Shown: one piece after another, positions 1 through 8,476 of the stretch
Layout: each line of letters starts with the position of its first letter
Numbering within the stretch: the first letter of the stretch is position 1
NCBI GenBank assembly: GCA_015060445.1
Contig: SUYL01000031.1
Location: forward strand, 29,014-93,013
Direction: 5' to 3'
DNA length: 64,000 bases
Source: Bacteroidales bacterium
GTDB taxonomy: Bacteria; Bacteroidota; Bacteroidia; Bacteroidales; UBA932
Program-made: the position numbers and the translations under genes
Notes under the pieces: model-generated
The model's input: the letters and a program-made list of their open reading frames with translations, nothing else
Told to the model about the DNA's origin: nothing
Databases searched by the model: none

Positions 1-1567
1 CAATAGGACACAATCTTCCGTAGTGTGTATAGTGTACGTCACGTACCTCAAAACCTGCCCTGTCCCTTGAAAGACCTCCAGGTCCCAAAGCAGACAACCT
101 TCTCTTGTGGGTCATCTCTGCCAACGGGTTGGTCTGGTCCATGAACTGTGACAACTGGCTGGTTCCAAAGAATGAATTGATTACAGAAGACAAAGTCTTT
201 GCATTGATAAGGTCAATAGGTGTAAACACCTCATTGTCCCTTACATTCATCCTCTCTCTGATTGTTCTTGCCATACGTGCAAGACCAACGCTGAACTGGT
301 TTGCCAACTGCTCACCTACAGTCCTGATCCTTCTGTTGCTCAAGTGGTCAATGTCATCCACTGTAGCCTTTGAATTGATAAGTTGGATCAGGTAGCGGAT
401 AATCTCAATGATATCAGCCTTTGTAAGTACCCTTATGTCATTTGAAGTTGACAAATTCAGTTTTCTGTTGAGACGGTACCTTCCAACCTCTCCCAAATCA
501 TATCTCTTGTCGGAGAAGAAAAGTTTGTCAATAACGTCTCTTGCAGTTGCCTCATCAGGTGGTTCTGAATTTCTCAACTGCCTGTATGTATAGAAAATGG
601 CCTCTATTTCAGAGTTACATTGATCTTTCTGAAGGGTATTGTGGATAATTGCAAAATCACTTGAATTTGCATCCTCATTATGGATAAGGATAGTGCTTAC
701 ATCAGAATCAAGGATGTCTTCAATGTGGCTCTCCTCCAACACGGTCTCCCTGTCAATGATAATCTCATTACGCTCAATTGAAACAACCTCTCCAGTATCC
801 TCATCTACGAAGTCCTCATTCCAAGTCTTGAGAACTCTCGCAGCCAACTTGCTGCCAATGCATTTCTTGAGGTTGGTCTTGTTGACCTTAACCTCGGTAG
901 CCAAACCAAAAATATCAAGGATATCCTTGTCACTCTCAAATCCGATAGCCCTCAAAAGGGTGGTTACCGGTAATTTCTTCTTACGGTCGATATATGCATA
1001 CATCACATTGTTGATGTCTGTTGCAAACTCGATCCATGAACCTTTGAAAGGAATAATTCTGGCAGAGTACAATTTTGTGCCATTTGCGTGCATACTCTGG
1101 CCAAAGAAAACACCTGGAGAACGGTGCAACTGAGAAACAACAATTCTCTCAGAACCGTTGATGATAAATGTACCCCTAGGTGTCATGTAAGGGATAGTTC
1201 CCAAATATACATCCTGGATAACTGTATCAAAATCCTCATGCTCAGGATCTGTACAATACAATTTTAATTTTGCCTTCAAAGGGACACTGTATGTCAAACC
1301 CCTGTCGAGGCACTCATCCATTGAATAGCGAGGTGGATCAATGAAATAGTCTATAAACTCCAGAACAAAATTGTTACGGGTGTCCGTAATAGGAAAAATC
1401 TCCTGAAAAACCTTAAACAAACCTTCGTTTCTACGGTTTTCTGCTGTTGTGTCAAGCTGAAAAAAGTCTTTAAAAGACTTCAATTGCACTTCTAGAAAAT
1501 CCGGGTAGTCTAGGAGGGATTTAGAAGTCGCGAATGTAATCCGCTGATTATTTGTATTTTGCGACAT
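1..1567 (-). CDS. rpoB: RNA polymerase beta subunit, N-terminal part (runs off window)
   Basis: Encodes the first 522 residues of the RNA polymerase beta subunit; the rest lies left of the window. The reading frame opens with [14 protein letters not shown] and runs without a stop to the edge. Recognisable beta-subunit stretches include [20 protein letters not shown] and SPGVFFGQ, followed by the [16 protein letters not shown] segment of the protrusion/lobe region. It follows rplL on the same strand after a 102-base gap that contains a strong hairpin with a T-run, the usual rplL-rpoB arrangement. The catalytic C-terminal half cannot be assessed here. Confidence 0.97.
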   Translation of the reverse strand, partial: MSQNTNNQRITFATSKSLLDYPDFLEVQLKSFKDFFQLDTTAENRRNEGLFKVFQEIFPITDTRNNFVLEFIDYFIDPPRYSMDECLDRGLTYSVPLKAKLKLYCTDPEHEDFDTVIQDVYLGTIPYMTPRGTFIINGSERIVVSQLHRSPGVFFGQSMHANGTKLYSARIIPFKGSWIEFATDINNVMYAYIDRKKKLPVTTLLRAIGFESDKDILDIFGLATEVKVNKTNLKKCIGSKLAARVLKTWNEDFVDEDTGEVVSIERNEIIIDRETVLEESHIEDILDSDVSTILIHNEDANSSDFAIIHNTLQKDQCNSEIEAIFYTYRQLRNSEPPDEATARDVIDKLFFSDKRYDLGEVGRYRLNRKLNLSTSNDIRVLTKADIIEIIRYLIQLINSKATVDDIDHLSNRRIRTVGEQLANQFSVGLARMARTIRERMNVRDNEVFTPIDLINAKTLSSVINSFFGTSQLSQFMDQTNPLAEMTHKRRLSALGPGGLSRDRAGFEVRDVHYTHYGRLCPI

Positions 1568-1606
1568 TGTTTATGGGTTGGTTGAAAATAAACTTAAAAA
1601 AACGAC

Positions 1607-1639
1607 AAAAAGGTTTAGGGCCTATTCCGCCCTAAACCT
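1607..1639 (-). terminator. rplL-rpoB intergenic attenuator hairpin
   Basis: On the minus strand AGGTTTAGGGC pairs perfectly with GCCCTAAACCT (11 bp, 7-base loop) and is followed by TTTT, then GTCG and another T-run. It has the form of an intrinsic terminator but lies between rplL and rpoB, so it probably works as a partial terminator that lowers rpoB expression relative to the ribosomal proteins. A weaker CCCG/CGGG hairpin lies just upstream at 1648-1660. Confidence 0.75.
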
Positions 1640-1669
1640 GACTATTTCCCGCTAAACGGGGGTTGACAT

Positions 1670-2044
1670 TTATTTAACCTCAACCTCTGCACCAGCCTCT
1701 TCTAGAGCTGCTTTAACCTGCTCTGCCTCTGCTTTAGAAACTTTCTCTTTAACAGCTTTAGGAGCACCGTCAACTAGATCTTTAGCCTCTTTAAGACCAA
1801 GGCCTGTAAGCTCTTTAACTACTTTTACAACACCAAGTTTAGCAGCACCTGCTGATTTAAGGATAACATCAAACTCAGTCTGCTCAGCAGCAGCAGCCTC
1901 ACCTGCTGCAGCAGGAGCAGCAACAACTGCAGCTGCAGCTGCTGGCTCAATTCCGTATTCCTCTTTAAGTACTTTAGCTAGCTCTTGAACGTCTTTTACT
2001 GTAAGGTTAACTAACTCTTCTGCAAATTTTTTGATATCTGCCAT
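1670..2044 (-). CDS. rplL: 50S ribosomal protein L7/L12
   Basis: Acidic stalk protein of the large ribosomal subunit, 124 residues, the normal family length. The N-terminal dimerisation domain (about 1-35) is joined by an Ala-rich hinge (about 36-55) to the C-terminal factor-binding domain, which carries the conserved [20 protein letters not shown] stretch. It binds the L10 protein encoded 26 bases upstream and recruits elongation factors such as the EF-Tu encoded in this same cluster. The following gap to rpoB holds an attenuator-like hairpin. Confidence 0.98.
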   Translation of the reverse strand: MADIKKFAEELVNLTVKDVQELAKVLKEEYGIEPAAAAAVVAAPAAAGEAAAAEQTEFDVILKSAGAAKLGVVKVVKELTGLGLKEAKDLVDGAPKAVKEKVSKAEAEQVKAALEEAGAEVEVK

Positions 2045-2070
2045 GATTTCTTATTTTTAAATTGTTATTA

Positions 2071-2601
2071 TTATTCTTTTTCTGATAGTGTTTTAACAAT
2101 ACCTGCGATCTTTCCACCGCCCTGTGAAGTAAGAGCAGAGATAACATTCTTGGCAGGTGATTGTAGCAATCCGATGATATCACCGATAAGTTCCTCACGA
2201 GACTTGATATTAACAAGTGTCTCAAGGTTGTCAGCGCCAATGTAAGCACAATCCTGAACCATTGCACCCTTTAGAGCAGGTTTTCCTGCATCTTTACCAA
2301 ACTCCTTGATAAGTTTGGCAGGAGCATTTGCAGTGTTGCAGAACATTATTGCTGTTGAGCCTTTCAATACGCTCTCAAACTGCTGGTAGTCTGCTACCTG
2401 ATTCATCTCCAAAGCTTTGAAGAACAAGGTATTTTTAACTACAACAAGTTTGATGTCCTTCTCAAAGCAAGCACGACGTAACTTTGAAGTAACCTCCGCA
2501 TTCAAACCCTCAATGTCTGTAACATAGAAGTTGGGAGTCTCCTTAAGTTGTGCTGCTATAGATTCAATAATCAGAGTTTTATCTTCTTTTCTCATATCCA
2601 A
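2071..2601 (-). CDS. rplJ: 50S ribosomal protein L10
   Basis: Stalk-base protein of the large subunit, 176 residues. It anchors L7/L12 dimers to 23S rRNA. The N-terminal RNA-binding domain begins MDMRKEDKTLIIESIA and contains the family segment VVVKNTLFFKAL. The C-terminal helix that binds L7/L12 follows residue 130. It is 8 bases downstream of rplA and 26 bases upstream of rplL, so all are probably one transcript. A second methionine two codons in could also serve as the start. Confidence 0.97.
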   Translation of the reverse strand: MDMRKEDKTLIIESIAAQLKETPNFYVTDIEGLNAEVTSKLRRACFEKDIKLVVVKNTLFFKALEMNQVADYQQFESVLKGSTAIMFCNTANAPAKLIKEFGKDAGKPALKGAMVQDCAYIGADNLETLVNIKSREELIGDIIGLLQSPAKNVISALTSQGGGKIAGIVKTLSEKE

Positions 2602-2609
2602 TCAATTTA

Positions 2610-3311
2610 TTATTCAGCAGCACCGATTGTTTTACAATCTACGCAAATTCCAGGACCCATTGTTGAAGAAAGGAATACACTCTTAACATAGGTACCTTTA
2701 AGTGCCTGTGGTTTAAGTTTAATAACTGTATTAAGGAACTCGTGGGCATTCTCAGCAAGTTTGGCTGCATCAAAAGATACTTTACCTATACCAGCATGAA
2801 CAATACCTTGTTTGTCAACCTTAAAGTCAATTTTACCGGCCTTAACCTCAGTAACAGCCTTTCCTACCTCCATGGTAACTGTTCCGGTTTTAGGGTTTGG
2901 CATCAAACCTCTAGGACCAAGGATTCTACCGATAGGACCAATTTTACCCATTACTGATGGAGTACAGATAATTACATCAACATCTGTCCAACCAGCCTTG
3001 ATTTTATCAATATAATCATCCAAACCTACAAAGTCGGCACCGGCATTTCTTGCCTCCTCCTCTTTGTCTGGTGTACAAAGTACAAGTACGCGGGTCTGTT
3101 TACCTGTTCCGTGTGGAAGAGTCACAACACCACGAACCATTTGGTTTGCTTTACGAGGATCAACGCCCAAACGTACAGAAATCTCTACAGTTGCATCAAA
3201 TTTGGTATAAGAAGTCTCTTTTACCAAAGCGCAAGCCTCAGACACCCTGTACAGTCTGCCTTCCTCAACCTTAGCATTCGCTATTTTCTGATTTTTTGTT
3301 AGCTTACTCAT
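2610..3311 (-). CDS. rplA: 50S ribosomal protein L1
   Basis: Protein of the mobile L1 stalk, which helps release deacylated tRNA; in many bacteria it also represses its own mRNA. At 233 residues it is full length. The signature block [20 protein letters not shown] and the following KTGTVT are intact. It lies 16 bases downstream of rplK and 8 bases upstream of rplJ in the usual L11-L1-L10-L12 order. No leader mimic of the L1 rRNA site was identified. Confidence 0.98.
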   Translation of the reverse strand: MSKLTKNQKIANAKVEEGRLYRVSEACALVKETSYTKFDATVEISVRLGVDPRKANQMVRGVVTLPHGTGKQTRVLVLCTPDKEEEARNAGADFVGLDDYIDKIKAGWTDVDVIICTPSVMGKIGPIGRILGPRGLMPNPKTGTVTMEVGKAVTEVKAGKIDFKVDKQGIVHAGIGKVSFDAAKLAENAHEFLNTVIKLKPQALKGTYVKSVFLSSTMGPGICVDCKTIGAAE

Positions 3312-3327
3312 TGTGTGTTGTGATTAA

Positions 3328-3774
3328 TTAGTTTACGTCTGCAGGAAATGTACCCTCTACAGTGATACCCATACTTCTGGCAGTACCTGCTACCATGCTC
3401 ATTGCTGATTTCAATGTGAATGCATTCATATCAGGCATTTTGTCCTGAGCAATTGCACGTACCTGCTCCCAGGTAACTGAAGCAACTTTTTTACGGTTAG
3501 GCTCTGCAGACCCTGACTGGATCTTTGCAGCCTCTTTAAGCTGAACAGCTACTGGTGGTTGTTTTACTACGAAAGTAAAAGACTTATCACTGAAAACTGT
3601 GATAATTACTGGCAACACCTTACCGGCCTTGTCTTGTGTACGGGCATTAAACTGCTTGCAGAAATCCATAATGTTAACACCCTTTGAACCAAGTGCCGGT
3701 CCTACAGGAGGTGAAGGATTTGCTGCGCCACCCTTAATCTGCAATTTAATGAATGCGGCAATTTCTTTAGCCAT
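3328..3774 (-). CDS. rplK: 50S ribosomal protein L11
   Basis: L11 binds the GTPase-associated region of 23S rRNA. The 148 residues have the proline-rich N-terminal domain ([20 protein letters not shown]) and the C-terminal rRNA-binding domain ([18 protein letters not shown]). It lies 13 bases downstream of nusG, in the conserved secE-nusG-rplK-rplA order. Start choice is unambiguous: [10 protein letters not shown]. Confidence 0.98.
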   Translation of the reverse strand: MAKEIAAFIKLQIKGGAANPSPPVGPALGSKGVNIMDFCKQFNARTQDKAGKVLPVIITVFSDKSFTFVVKQPPVAVQLKEAAKIQSGSAEPNRKKVASVTWEQVRAIAQDKMPDMNAFTLKSAMSMVAGTARSMGITVEGTFPADVN

Positions 3775-3787
3775 AATACTTCTTTAA

Positions 3788-4348
3788 TTATTCTTTAACT
3801 ACTTGAACAAAATTTAACTCCAAAATTGTCTTTCTACCAAAAATCTTGACCATTACCTTAAGTTTCTTCTTGTCTTCCAAGATCTCCTCTATAGTACCGT
3901 CAAAACCGTTGAAAGGACCGTCCACTACCTTAACTGCCTCACCTACAACAAAAGGTGTAATGATTTCCTCCTCCTTGTCCATAAGTTCATCAACTCTACC
4001 AAGAATTCTGTTTACTTCAGACTGACGAAGTGGAGAAGGCTCTTTATCTTTACCCCCCTGTTTCTCGGTAAGGAACCCTGAAATGTGTGGAAGGTTTCTG
4101 ATAATATGTTGAATCTCGCCAGTGAGAACGGCCTCAATAAGAATATAGCCAGGATAGAAAATTCTCTCTGTGCTTACCTTTTTACCATTCTTTACCTGAT
4201 AGATTTTTTCAGTTGGAATCAAGACTTGAGTGACATAATCTGTAAGACCCAATCTTTTGATCTCATTCTCTATGTACTCCTTCGCTTTCTTCTCTTTTCC
4301 ACCGGCTGCGCGGACAACATACCACTTTTTGTTGGCAATCTCACTCAT
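3788..4348 (-). CDS. nusG: Transcription termination/antitermination factor NusG
   Basis: Binds RNA polymerase and couples it to Rho or the ribosome. At 186 residues it has the NGN domain (KKWYVVRAAGGKEKKAKEYI at the start, FYPGYILIEA in the middle) and a C-terminal KOW domain around residues 130-180 (VVGEAVKVVDGPFNGFDGTI). It starts 2 bases after the secE stop, so the two are likely translationally coupled. Confidence 0.98.
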   Translation of the reverse strand: MSEIANKKWYVVRAAGGKEKKAKEYIENEIKRLGLTDYVTQVLIPTEKIYQVKNGKKVSTERIFYPGYILIEAVLTGEIQHIIRNLPHISGFLTEKQGGKDKEPSPLRQSEVNRILGRVDELMDKEEEIITPFVVGEAVKVVDGPFNGFDGTIEEILEDKKKLKVMVKIFGRKTILELNFVQVVKE

Positions 4349-4350
4349 GA

Positions 4351-4551
4351 TTAGTACAGCATGTTATAGATAAAAGTCATAATGTTCCTGAACACAATGT
4401 CCATGCCGAATATGACCAATGCAAAAATAACAGAAGCCACCATAACTACAATTGCCGAGTTCTGGAGTTGCGACCATGAAGGCCATGTTACTTTTTTGGA
4501 CAACTCAATGTATGAGTCTTTGAAATGCAAAGCTAATTTGTTCATTACCAT
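4351..4551 (-). CDS. secE: Preprotein translocase subunit SecE
   Basis: Single-span membrane subunit of the SecYEG translocon, 66 residues, the short form common outside Proteobacteria. The amphipathic helix with the VTWPSWSQL motif is followed by one transmembrane segment (about residues 32-52). It lies between tRNA-Trp and nusG, the classical position. The start may be M1 or M3. Confidence 0.96.
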   Translation of the reverse strand: MVMNKLALHFKDSYIELSKKVTWPSWSQLQNSAIVVMVASVIFALVIFGMDIVFRNIMTFIYNMLY

Positions 4552-4626
4552 TTAATTATAATAACTATAATTGGAAGCCTTACAGTTATTTGATTAAAAT
4601 TGAACCAAACCGTAACCTTTGGTTTG

Positions 4627-4697
4627 CAGGGGCAGAGCGATTCGAACGCCCATCAACGGTTTTGGAGACCGCTATTCTACCCTTGAACTATGCCCCT
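4627..4697 (-). tRNA. trpT: tRNA-Trp (anticodon CCA)
   Basis: A 71-base cloverleaf on the minus strand. The acceptor stem AGGGGCA/TGCCCCT pairs fully, with discriminator G. The anticodon loop CTCCAAA is closed by GCGGT/ACCGT, giving anticodon CCA, and the T-arm contains GTTCGAATC. The 3' CCA is not encoded. It lies between tuf and secE, a common Bacteroidetes order. Confidence 0.95.
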
Positions 4698-4702
4698 AAA
4701 TT

Positions 4703-4728
4703 AGCGCTCCCTTTTTCAAGGAAGCGCT
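4703..4728 (-). other. Intercistronic hairpin between tuf and tRNA-Trp
   Basis: AGCGCTTCC pairs with GGGAGCGCT (9 positions, one T-G) around an 8-base A-rich loop. No T-run follows on the minus strand, so it is more likely an RNA-processing or stabilising structure than a terminator. Confidence 0.4.
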
Positions 4729-4751
4729 TTGTTTATCTTGTTTTTGTGAAA

Positions 4752-5939
4752 TTAGTCACCAAGTTTGGTTACCTGACCAGCACCTACTGTTCTACCACCC
4801 TCACGGATTGCGAAACGTAGACCCTCGTTAACTGCAACTGGGTAGATCAACTCTACATTAATAGTTACGTTATCACCAGGCATTACCATCTCTACACCCT
4901 CTGGAAGAAGAATCTCACCAGTTACATCCAAAGTACGGATAAAGAACTGAGGACGATATTTGTTGTGGAATGGAGTGTGACGGCCACCCTCTTCTTTCTT
5001 CAAAACATAGATCTCTGCAGTGAAGTGTTTATGAGGAGTGATTGTGTTAGGTTTAGCAATAACCTGACCTCTCTTGATCTCTTTCTTGTCGATACCACGA
5101 AGAAGTAGACCTACGTTGTCACCAGCCTCACCCTGGTCAAGAAGTTTACGGAACATCTCAACACCGGTAACAGTTGATTTCTTAGGCTCCTCGCCAAGAC
5201 CGATAATCTGGATCTCCTCACCAACTTTGATAACACCAGTCTCAATTCTACCAGTTGCTACAGTACCACGACCAGTAATTGAGAATACGTCCTCAACAGG
5301 CATTAGGAATGGTTTCTCGTTGTCACGTGGAGGAAGTGGAATGTACTCGTCAACAGCAGCCATAAGCTCCATTACTTTCTCCTCCCACTGAGGGTCACCG
5401 TTAAGTGCACCTAGTGCAGAACCACGGATGATAGGGGTGTTGTCACCGTCGAAGTTGTAGAATGAAAGAAGCTCTCTAACCTCCATCTCAACTAGGTCGA
5501 TCATCTCAGGGTCATCAACGATATCTACTTTATTTAGGAATACAACGATTCTAGGAACGTTTACCTGACGAGCAAGAAGAATGTGCTCACGAGTCTGAGG
5601 CATAGGACCGTCAGTAGCAGCACAAACAAGGATAGCACCATCCATCTGAGCAGCACCAGTAACCATGTTCTTAACGTAGTCAGCGTGGCCTGGACAGTCA
5701 ACGTGAGCATAGTGACGGTTTGCAGTCTGATACTCTACGTGTGCAGTGTTGATAGTGATACCGCGCTCTTTCTCCTCTGGAGCGTTGTCAATTGAATCAA
5801 ATGAACGAAGCTCTGAAAGACCTGCTTTTGCCAATACAGTTGTGATAGCAGCAGTCAGGGTAGTCTTACCGTGGTCAACGTGGCCGATAGTACCAATGTT
5901 AACGTGAGGTTTTTCCCTCTTAAAAGTTTCTTTTGCCAT
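4752..5939 (-). CDS. tuf: Elongation factor Tu
   Basis: GTPase that delivers aminoacyl-tRNA to the ribosome; 395 residues, full length. The G1 motif GHVDHGKT is near residues 18-25, G3 is DCPGHADY, G4 is NKVD, and the effector region with [12 protein letters not shown] is intact. Domains 2 and 3 follow and end in [11 protein letters not shown]. It sits between a four-tRNA cluster and tRNA-Trp/secE, so the tRNAs and tuf are probably one precursor transcript from the promoter near 6.4 kb. Confidence 0.99.
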   Translation of the reverse strand: MAKETFKREKPHVNIGTIGHVDHGKTTLTAAITTVLAKAGLSELRSFDSIDNAPEEKERGITINTAHVEYQTANRHYAHVDCPGHADYVKNMVTGAAQMDGAILVCAATDGPMPQTREHILLARQVNVPRIVVFLNKVDIVDDPEMIDLVEMEVRELLSFYNFDGDNTPIIRGSALGALNGDPQWEEKVMELMAAVDEYIPLPPRDNEKPFLMPVEDVFSITGRGTVATGRIETGVIKVGEEIQIIGLGEEPKKSTVTGVEMFRKLLDQGEAGDNVGLLLRGIDKKEIKRGQVIAKPNTITPHKHFTAEIYVLKKEEGGRHTPFHNKYRPQFFIRTLDVTGEILLPEGVEMVMPGDNVTINVELIYPVAVNEGLRFAIREGGRTVGAGQVTKLGD

Positions 5940-5980
5940 AATAATAAATTTTTATAATTGAATATTTTACACACTTATAG

Positions 5981-6052
5981 AGCCGGTGACGAGATTTGAA
6001 CTCGTGACCTCTTCCTTACCAAGGAAGCGCTCTACCCCTGAGCTACACTGGC
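5981..6052 (-). tRNA. thrT: tRNA-Thr (anticodon GGT)
   Basis: A 72-base cloverleaf. Anticodon loop TTGGTAA, closed by CTTCC/GGAAG, gives GGT. Acceptor stem GCCAGTG/CACCGGC has an A-C mismatch at the fourth pair, all other pairs being canonical; the discriminator is U. The mismatch is noted separately. Confidence 0.93.
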
Positions 6053-6062
6053 TTTTAACTGG

Positions 6063-6135
6063 AGCGGAAGACGAGGTTCGAACCCGCGACCCTCAGCTTG
6101 GAAGGCTGATGCTCTACCGACTGAGCTACTTCCGC
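6063..6135 (-). tRNA. glyT: tRNA-Gly (anticodon TCC)
   Basis: A 73-base cloverleaf with acceptor stem GCGGAAG/CTTCCGC, discriminator U and T-arm GGTTCGAAC. The anticodon loop CTTCCAA, closed by TCAGC/GCTGA, gives TCC. It is the third tRNA of the cluster upstream of tuf. Confidence 0.95.
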
Positions 6136-6157
6136 ATACGTTTGAATACAAAAATAG

Positions 6158-6240
6158 TGGGGAGAGCATGATTCGAACCTACGAAGGCGTGCGCCAGCAG
6201 ATTTACAGTCTGCCCCAGTTGGCCACTTTGGTATCTCCCC
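6158..6240 (-). tRNA. tyrT: tRNA-Tyr (anticodon GTA)
   Basis: An 83-base class II tRNA with a long variable arm. Acceptor stem GGGGAGA/TCTCCCC is perfect with discriminator A. The anticodon stem-loop CAGACTGTAAATCTG gives GTA. The order Thr-Tyr-Gly-Thr-tuf is typical of Bacteroidetes. Confidence 0.95.
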
Positions 6241-6268
6241 ATTATTTATATTTTCAAAAAACTTATAG

Positions 6269-6342
6269 AGCCGATGGAGGGATTCGAACCCCCGACCAGC
6301 TGATTACAAATCAGCTGCTCTGGCCAACTGAGCTACATCGGC
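6269..6342 (-). tRNA. thrU: tRNA-Thr (anticodon TGT)
   Basis: A 74-base cloverleaf and the promoter-proximal gene of the cluster. Acceptor stem GCCGATG/CATCGGC is fully paired, with discriminator U. The anticodon stem-loop CTGATTTGTAATCAG gives TGT. Confidence 0.95.
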
Positions 6343-6401
6343 AATATGTCAATTTCCCACTTTCAAACCCCTGCGTGAGGGTTTCTTTTCGTTTGGGATT
6401 G

Positions 6402-6432
6402 CAAAGATAGACATTTGTTTTTATCTACCAAA
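6402..6432 (-). promoter_or_regulatory. Promoter of the tRNA-tuf operon
   Basis: On the minus strand TTTG (6429-6432), a 19-base spacer and TATCTTTG (6402-6409) match the Bacteroidetes consensus TTTG-N19-TAnnTTTG exactly. Transcription would start near 6395, about 50 bases upstream of the first tRNA. Confidence 0.8.
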
Positions 6433-6477
6433 CTTTTTTTCAAAAAAATTGAACATTTTCTTAAAAAAGTTTTTCAC

Positions 6478-8334
6478 CTACCAGCATGCGGCAATGCTAT
6501 CGTAAATATTATCAACATTATAACCGCATTCGGTGATAAGTTCATCTACAGTACCCTGTTCTACGAATTTGTCGGGAATACCCAATGAAATTACCTTTAT
6601 ACCCGGATGTGCGGATGCCACATATTCAGATACGGCGCTGGCCAATCCCCCCTTCACCACTCCATCTTCTACGGTAATGATGGTACTGCACCTTCCGCAT
6701 GCATAATCAACCATCTCTGTATCCAGAGGCTTGAGGAACCTCATATTTATATGGAGCGGCTCCATTCCCTCCCCTCTGGCCCTCTCTACAGCCTTGGCTG
6801 CCCTGTTGCCTATAGTTCCCAATGTAAGGATGCCCACTGTGGATCCTTCGCTTACCACAACACCCTTGCCGGGTTCCACCCTTTCAAAAGGTCTCTCCCA
6901 CTCCAGCCCCTCGCTGTTTCCGCGCGGATACCTTATGGCTGTAATGCCATACTCCGGAAGAGTTGCGGAATAGAGCATATTGCGCAGTTCTATCTCATTC
7001 ATTGGGGCAGCAACTGTGATATTAGGTATAGGCCTCAGATATGCAAGGTCAAATGCTCCGTGGTGCGTAGCACCATCTTCACCCACAATACCTCCCCTGT
7101 CAAGACAGAACACCACCTTCAAATTTGGAATTGCCACATCATGAACAATACTGTCATACGCCCTCTGCATGAATGTAGAGTAAATGTTGCAGAACGGAAG
7201 CATGCCGTTTGCCGCCAATCCCGCAGAGAAAGTTACCGCATGCTGCTCGGCAATCCCCACATCATAACTCCTCTCAGGAAACTCCTCCATCATATATGTA
7301 AGGGAACACCCGGAAGCCATTGCAGGGGTTATACCCACTATCCTCCCATCTGTACGGGCCAGTTCAACCAGTGTCTTCCCGAAAATATCCTGATACTTCA
7401 ATGCCCCACCCTGCGAAACAATTCTTTTGCCTGTTGCTACATCAAACTTGCCTGGAGCATGCCACACACTCTGATCCTTCTCGGCAGGGGCATAGCCTTT
7501 GCCCTTCACAGTCCTTACATGAAGCAGTTTGGGACCTTCAATCTCCTTAAGGTTATGCAATGTTGCAAGAAGTTCACCCATATCGTTACCGTCTATGGTC
7601 CCGAAATATCTGAATCCCAACCCCTGGAAAACCGAGCCGTTCTTCATGAAGGCAAGTTTGGCGCTCAACATGAATTTCTGCACAAGCCTGCGGAGGCTGC
7701 CATTTCCCAGAACTCTCCATATTCTGTTCTTTACCTTATTATATATAGGTGAAACGGAAAGTTTCACAAGATAATTGTGCAGCGCCCCCACATTGCGGTC
7801 TATGGAGATCTGGTTGTCATTCAATATTACAAGGATATTGGATTTGAGCGCACCGGCATTGTTCAGCCCCTCAAAGGCAAGGCCTCCTGTCATGGCTCCG
7901 TCACCTATCACAGCCACCACATGAATATTCTCACCCTTTATTCTTGCAGCCTCCGCTATACCCAGCGCAGCCGAAATTGAAACCGAGGTATGCCCTGCTC
8001 CAAAATTGTCATATTCACTCTCCGACATCTTTGGAAATCCGCTCAATCCCCCCTTCTTCCTGTTGTTTACAAACGCATCCCTCCTTCCGGTAATGATCTT
8101 GTGGGCATATGCCTGATGCCCCACATCCCAAACAAGTTTATCTGCAGGAGTATCATATACATAATGCAGGGCCACAGCAAGTTCCACCGCTCCAAGGCTC
8201 GACCCCAGATGTCCGGGGTTCTTGGAACAGCACTCCACCATATACTCCCTTATCTCAGCGCACAAGGCAGCAAGCCTCTCCTCAGTGAGTTCTTTAAGGT
8301 CTTTTGGTCCGTTTATGTTTTTCAGTATATCCAC
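6478..8334 (-). CDS. dxs: 1-deoxy-D-xylulose-5-phosphate synthase
   Basis: Thiamine-diphosphate enzyme that condenses pyruvate and glyceraldehyde-3-phosphate, the first step of the MEP isoprenoid pathway. The 618 residues include the GHLGSSLG and GHQAYAHKIITGR substrate motifs, the diphosphate-binding GDGAMTGG, the transketolase-like pyrimidine-binding domain (about 320-480, with DVGIAEQHAVTFSAG) and a C-terminal domain. It precedes the tRNA cluster on the same strand but is separated by a consensus promoter. The pathway feeds the UppS encoded at 34.5 kb. Confidence 0.97.
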   Translation of the reverse strand: MDILKNINGPKDLKELTEERLAALCAEIREYMVECCSKNPGHLGSSLGAVELAVALHYVYDTPADKLVWDVGHQAYAHKIITGRRDAFVNNRKKGGLSGFPKMSESEYDNFGAGHTSVSISAALGIAEAARIKGENIHVVAVIGDGAMTGGLAFEGLNNAGALKSNILVILNDNQISIDRNVGALHNYLVKLSVSPIYNKVKNRIWRVLGNGSLRRLVQKFMLSAKLAFMKNGSVFQGLGFRYFGTIDGNDMGELLATLHNLKEIEGPKLLHVRTVKGKGYAPAEKDQSVWHAPGKFDVATGKRIVSQGGALKYQDIFGKTLVELARTDGRIVGITPAMASGCSLTYMMEEFPERSYDVGIAEQHAVTFSAGLAANGMLPFCNIYSTFMQRAYDSIVHDVAIPNLKVVFCLDRGGIVGEDGATHHGAFDLAYLRPIPNITVAAPMNEIELRNMLYSATLPEYGITAIRYPRGNSEGLEWERPFERVEPGKGVVVSEGSTVGILTLGTIGNRAAKAVERARGEGMEPLHINMRFLKPLDTEMVDYACGRCSTIITVEDGVVKGGLASAVSEYVASAHPGIKVISLGIPDKFVEQGTVDELITECGYNVDNIYDSIAACW

Positions 8335-8476
8335 AAAACAAGCATTTGTAAAAACTGTGCCAAGTTACAACTTATTTGCGTGATGGGAAAATTTAATTTA
8401 TTTTGCCAATTCCTTTAAAATTCCTAACTTGCTGAATTATTTGTAAAAAGCGGAAGAACCAAAAATTTAAATATAA

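Noticed and set aside
4703..4728. tuf-trpT hairpin as a true terminator
   Set aside because: No T-run follows on the transcribed strand and downstream tRNA and secE need the same transcript unless a further promoter exists.
6607..7752. A 381-codon plus-strand open frame opposite dxs
   Set aside because: It lies entirely antisense to dxs, which has all family motifs; composition and lack of recognisable domains mark it as a shadow.
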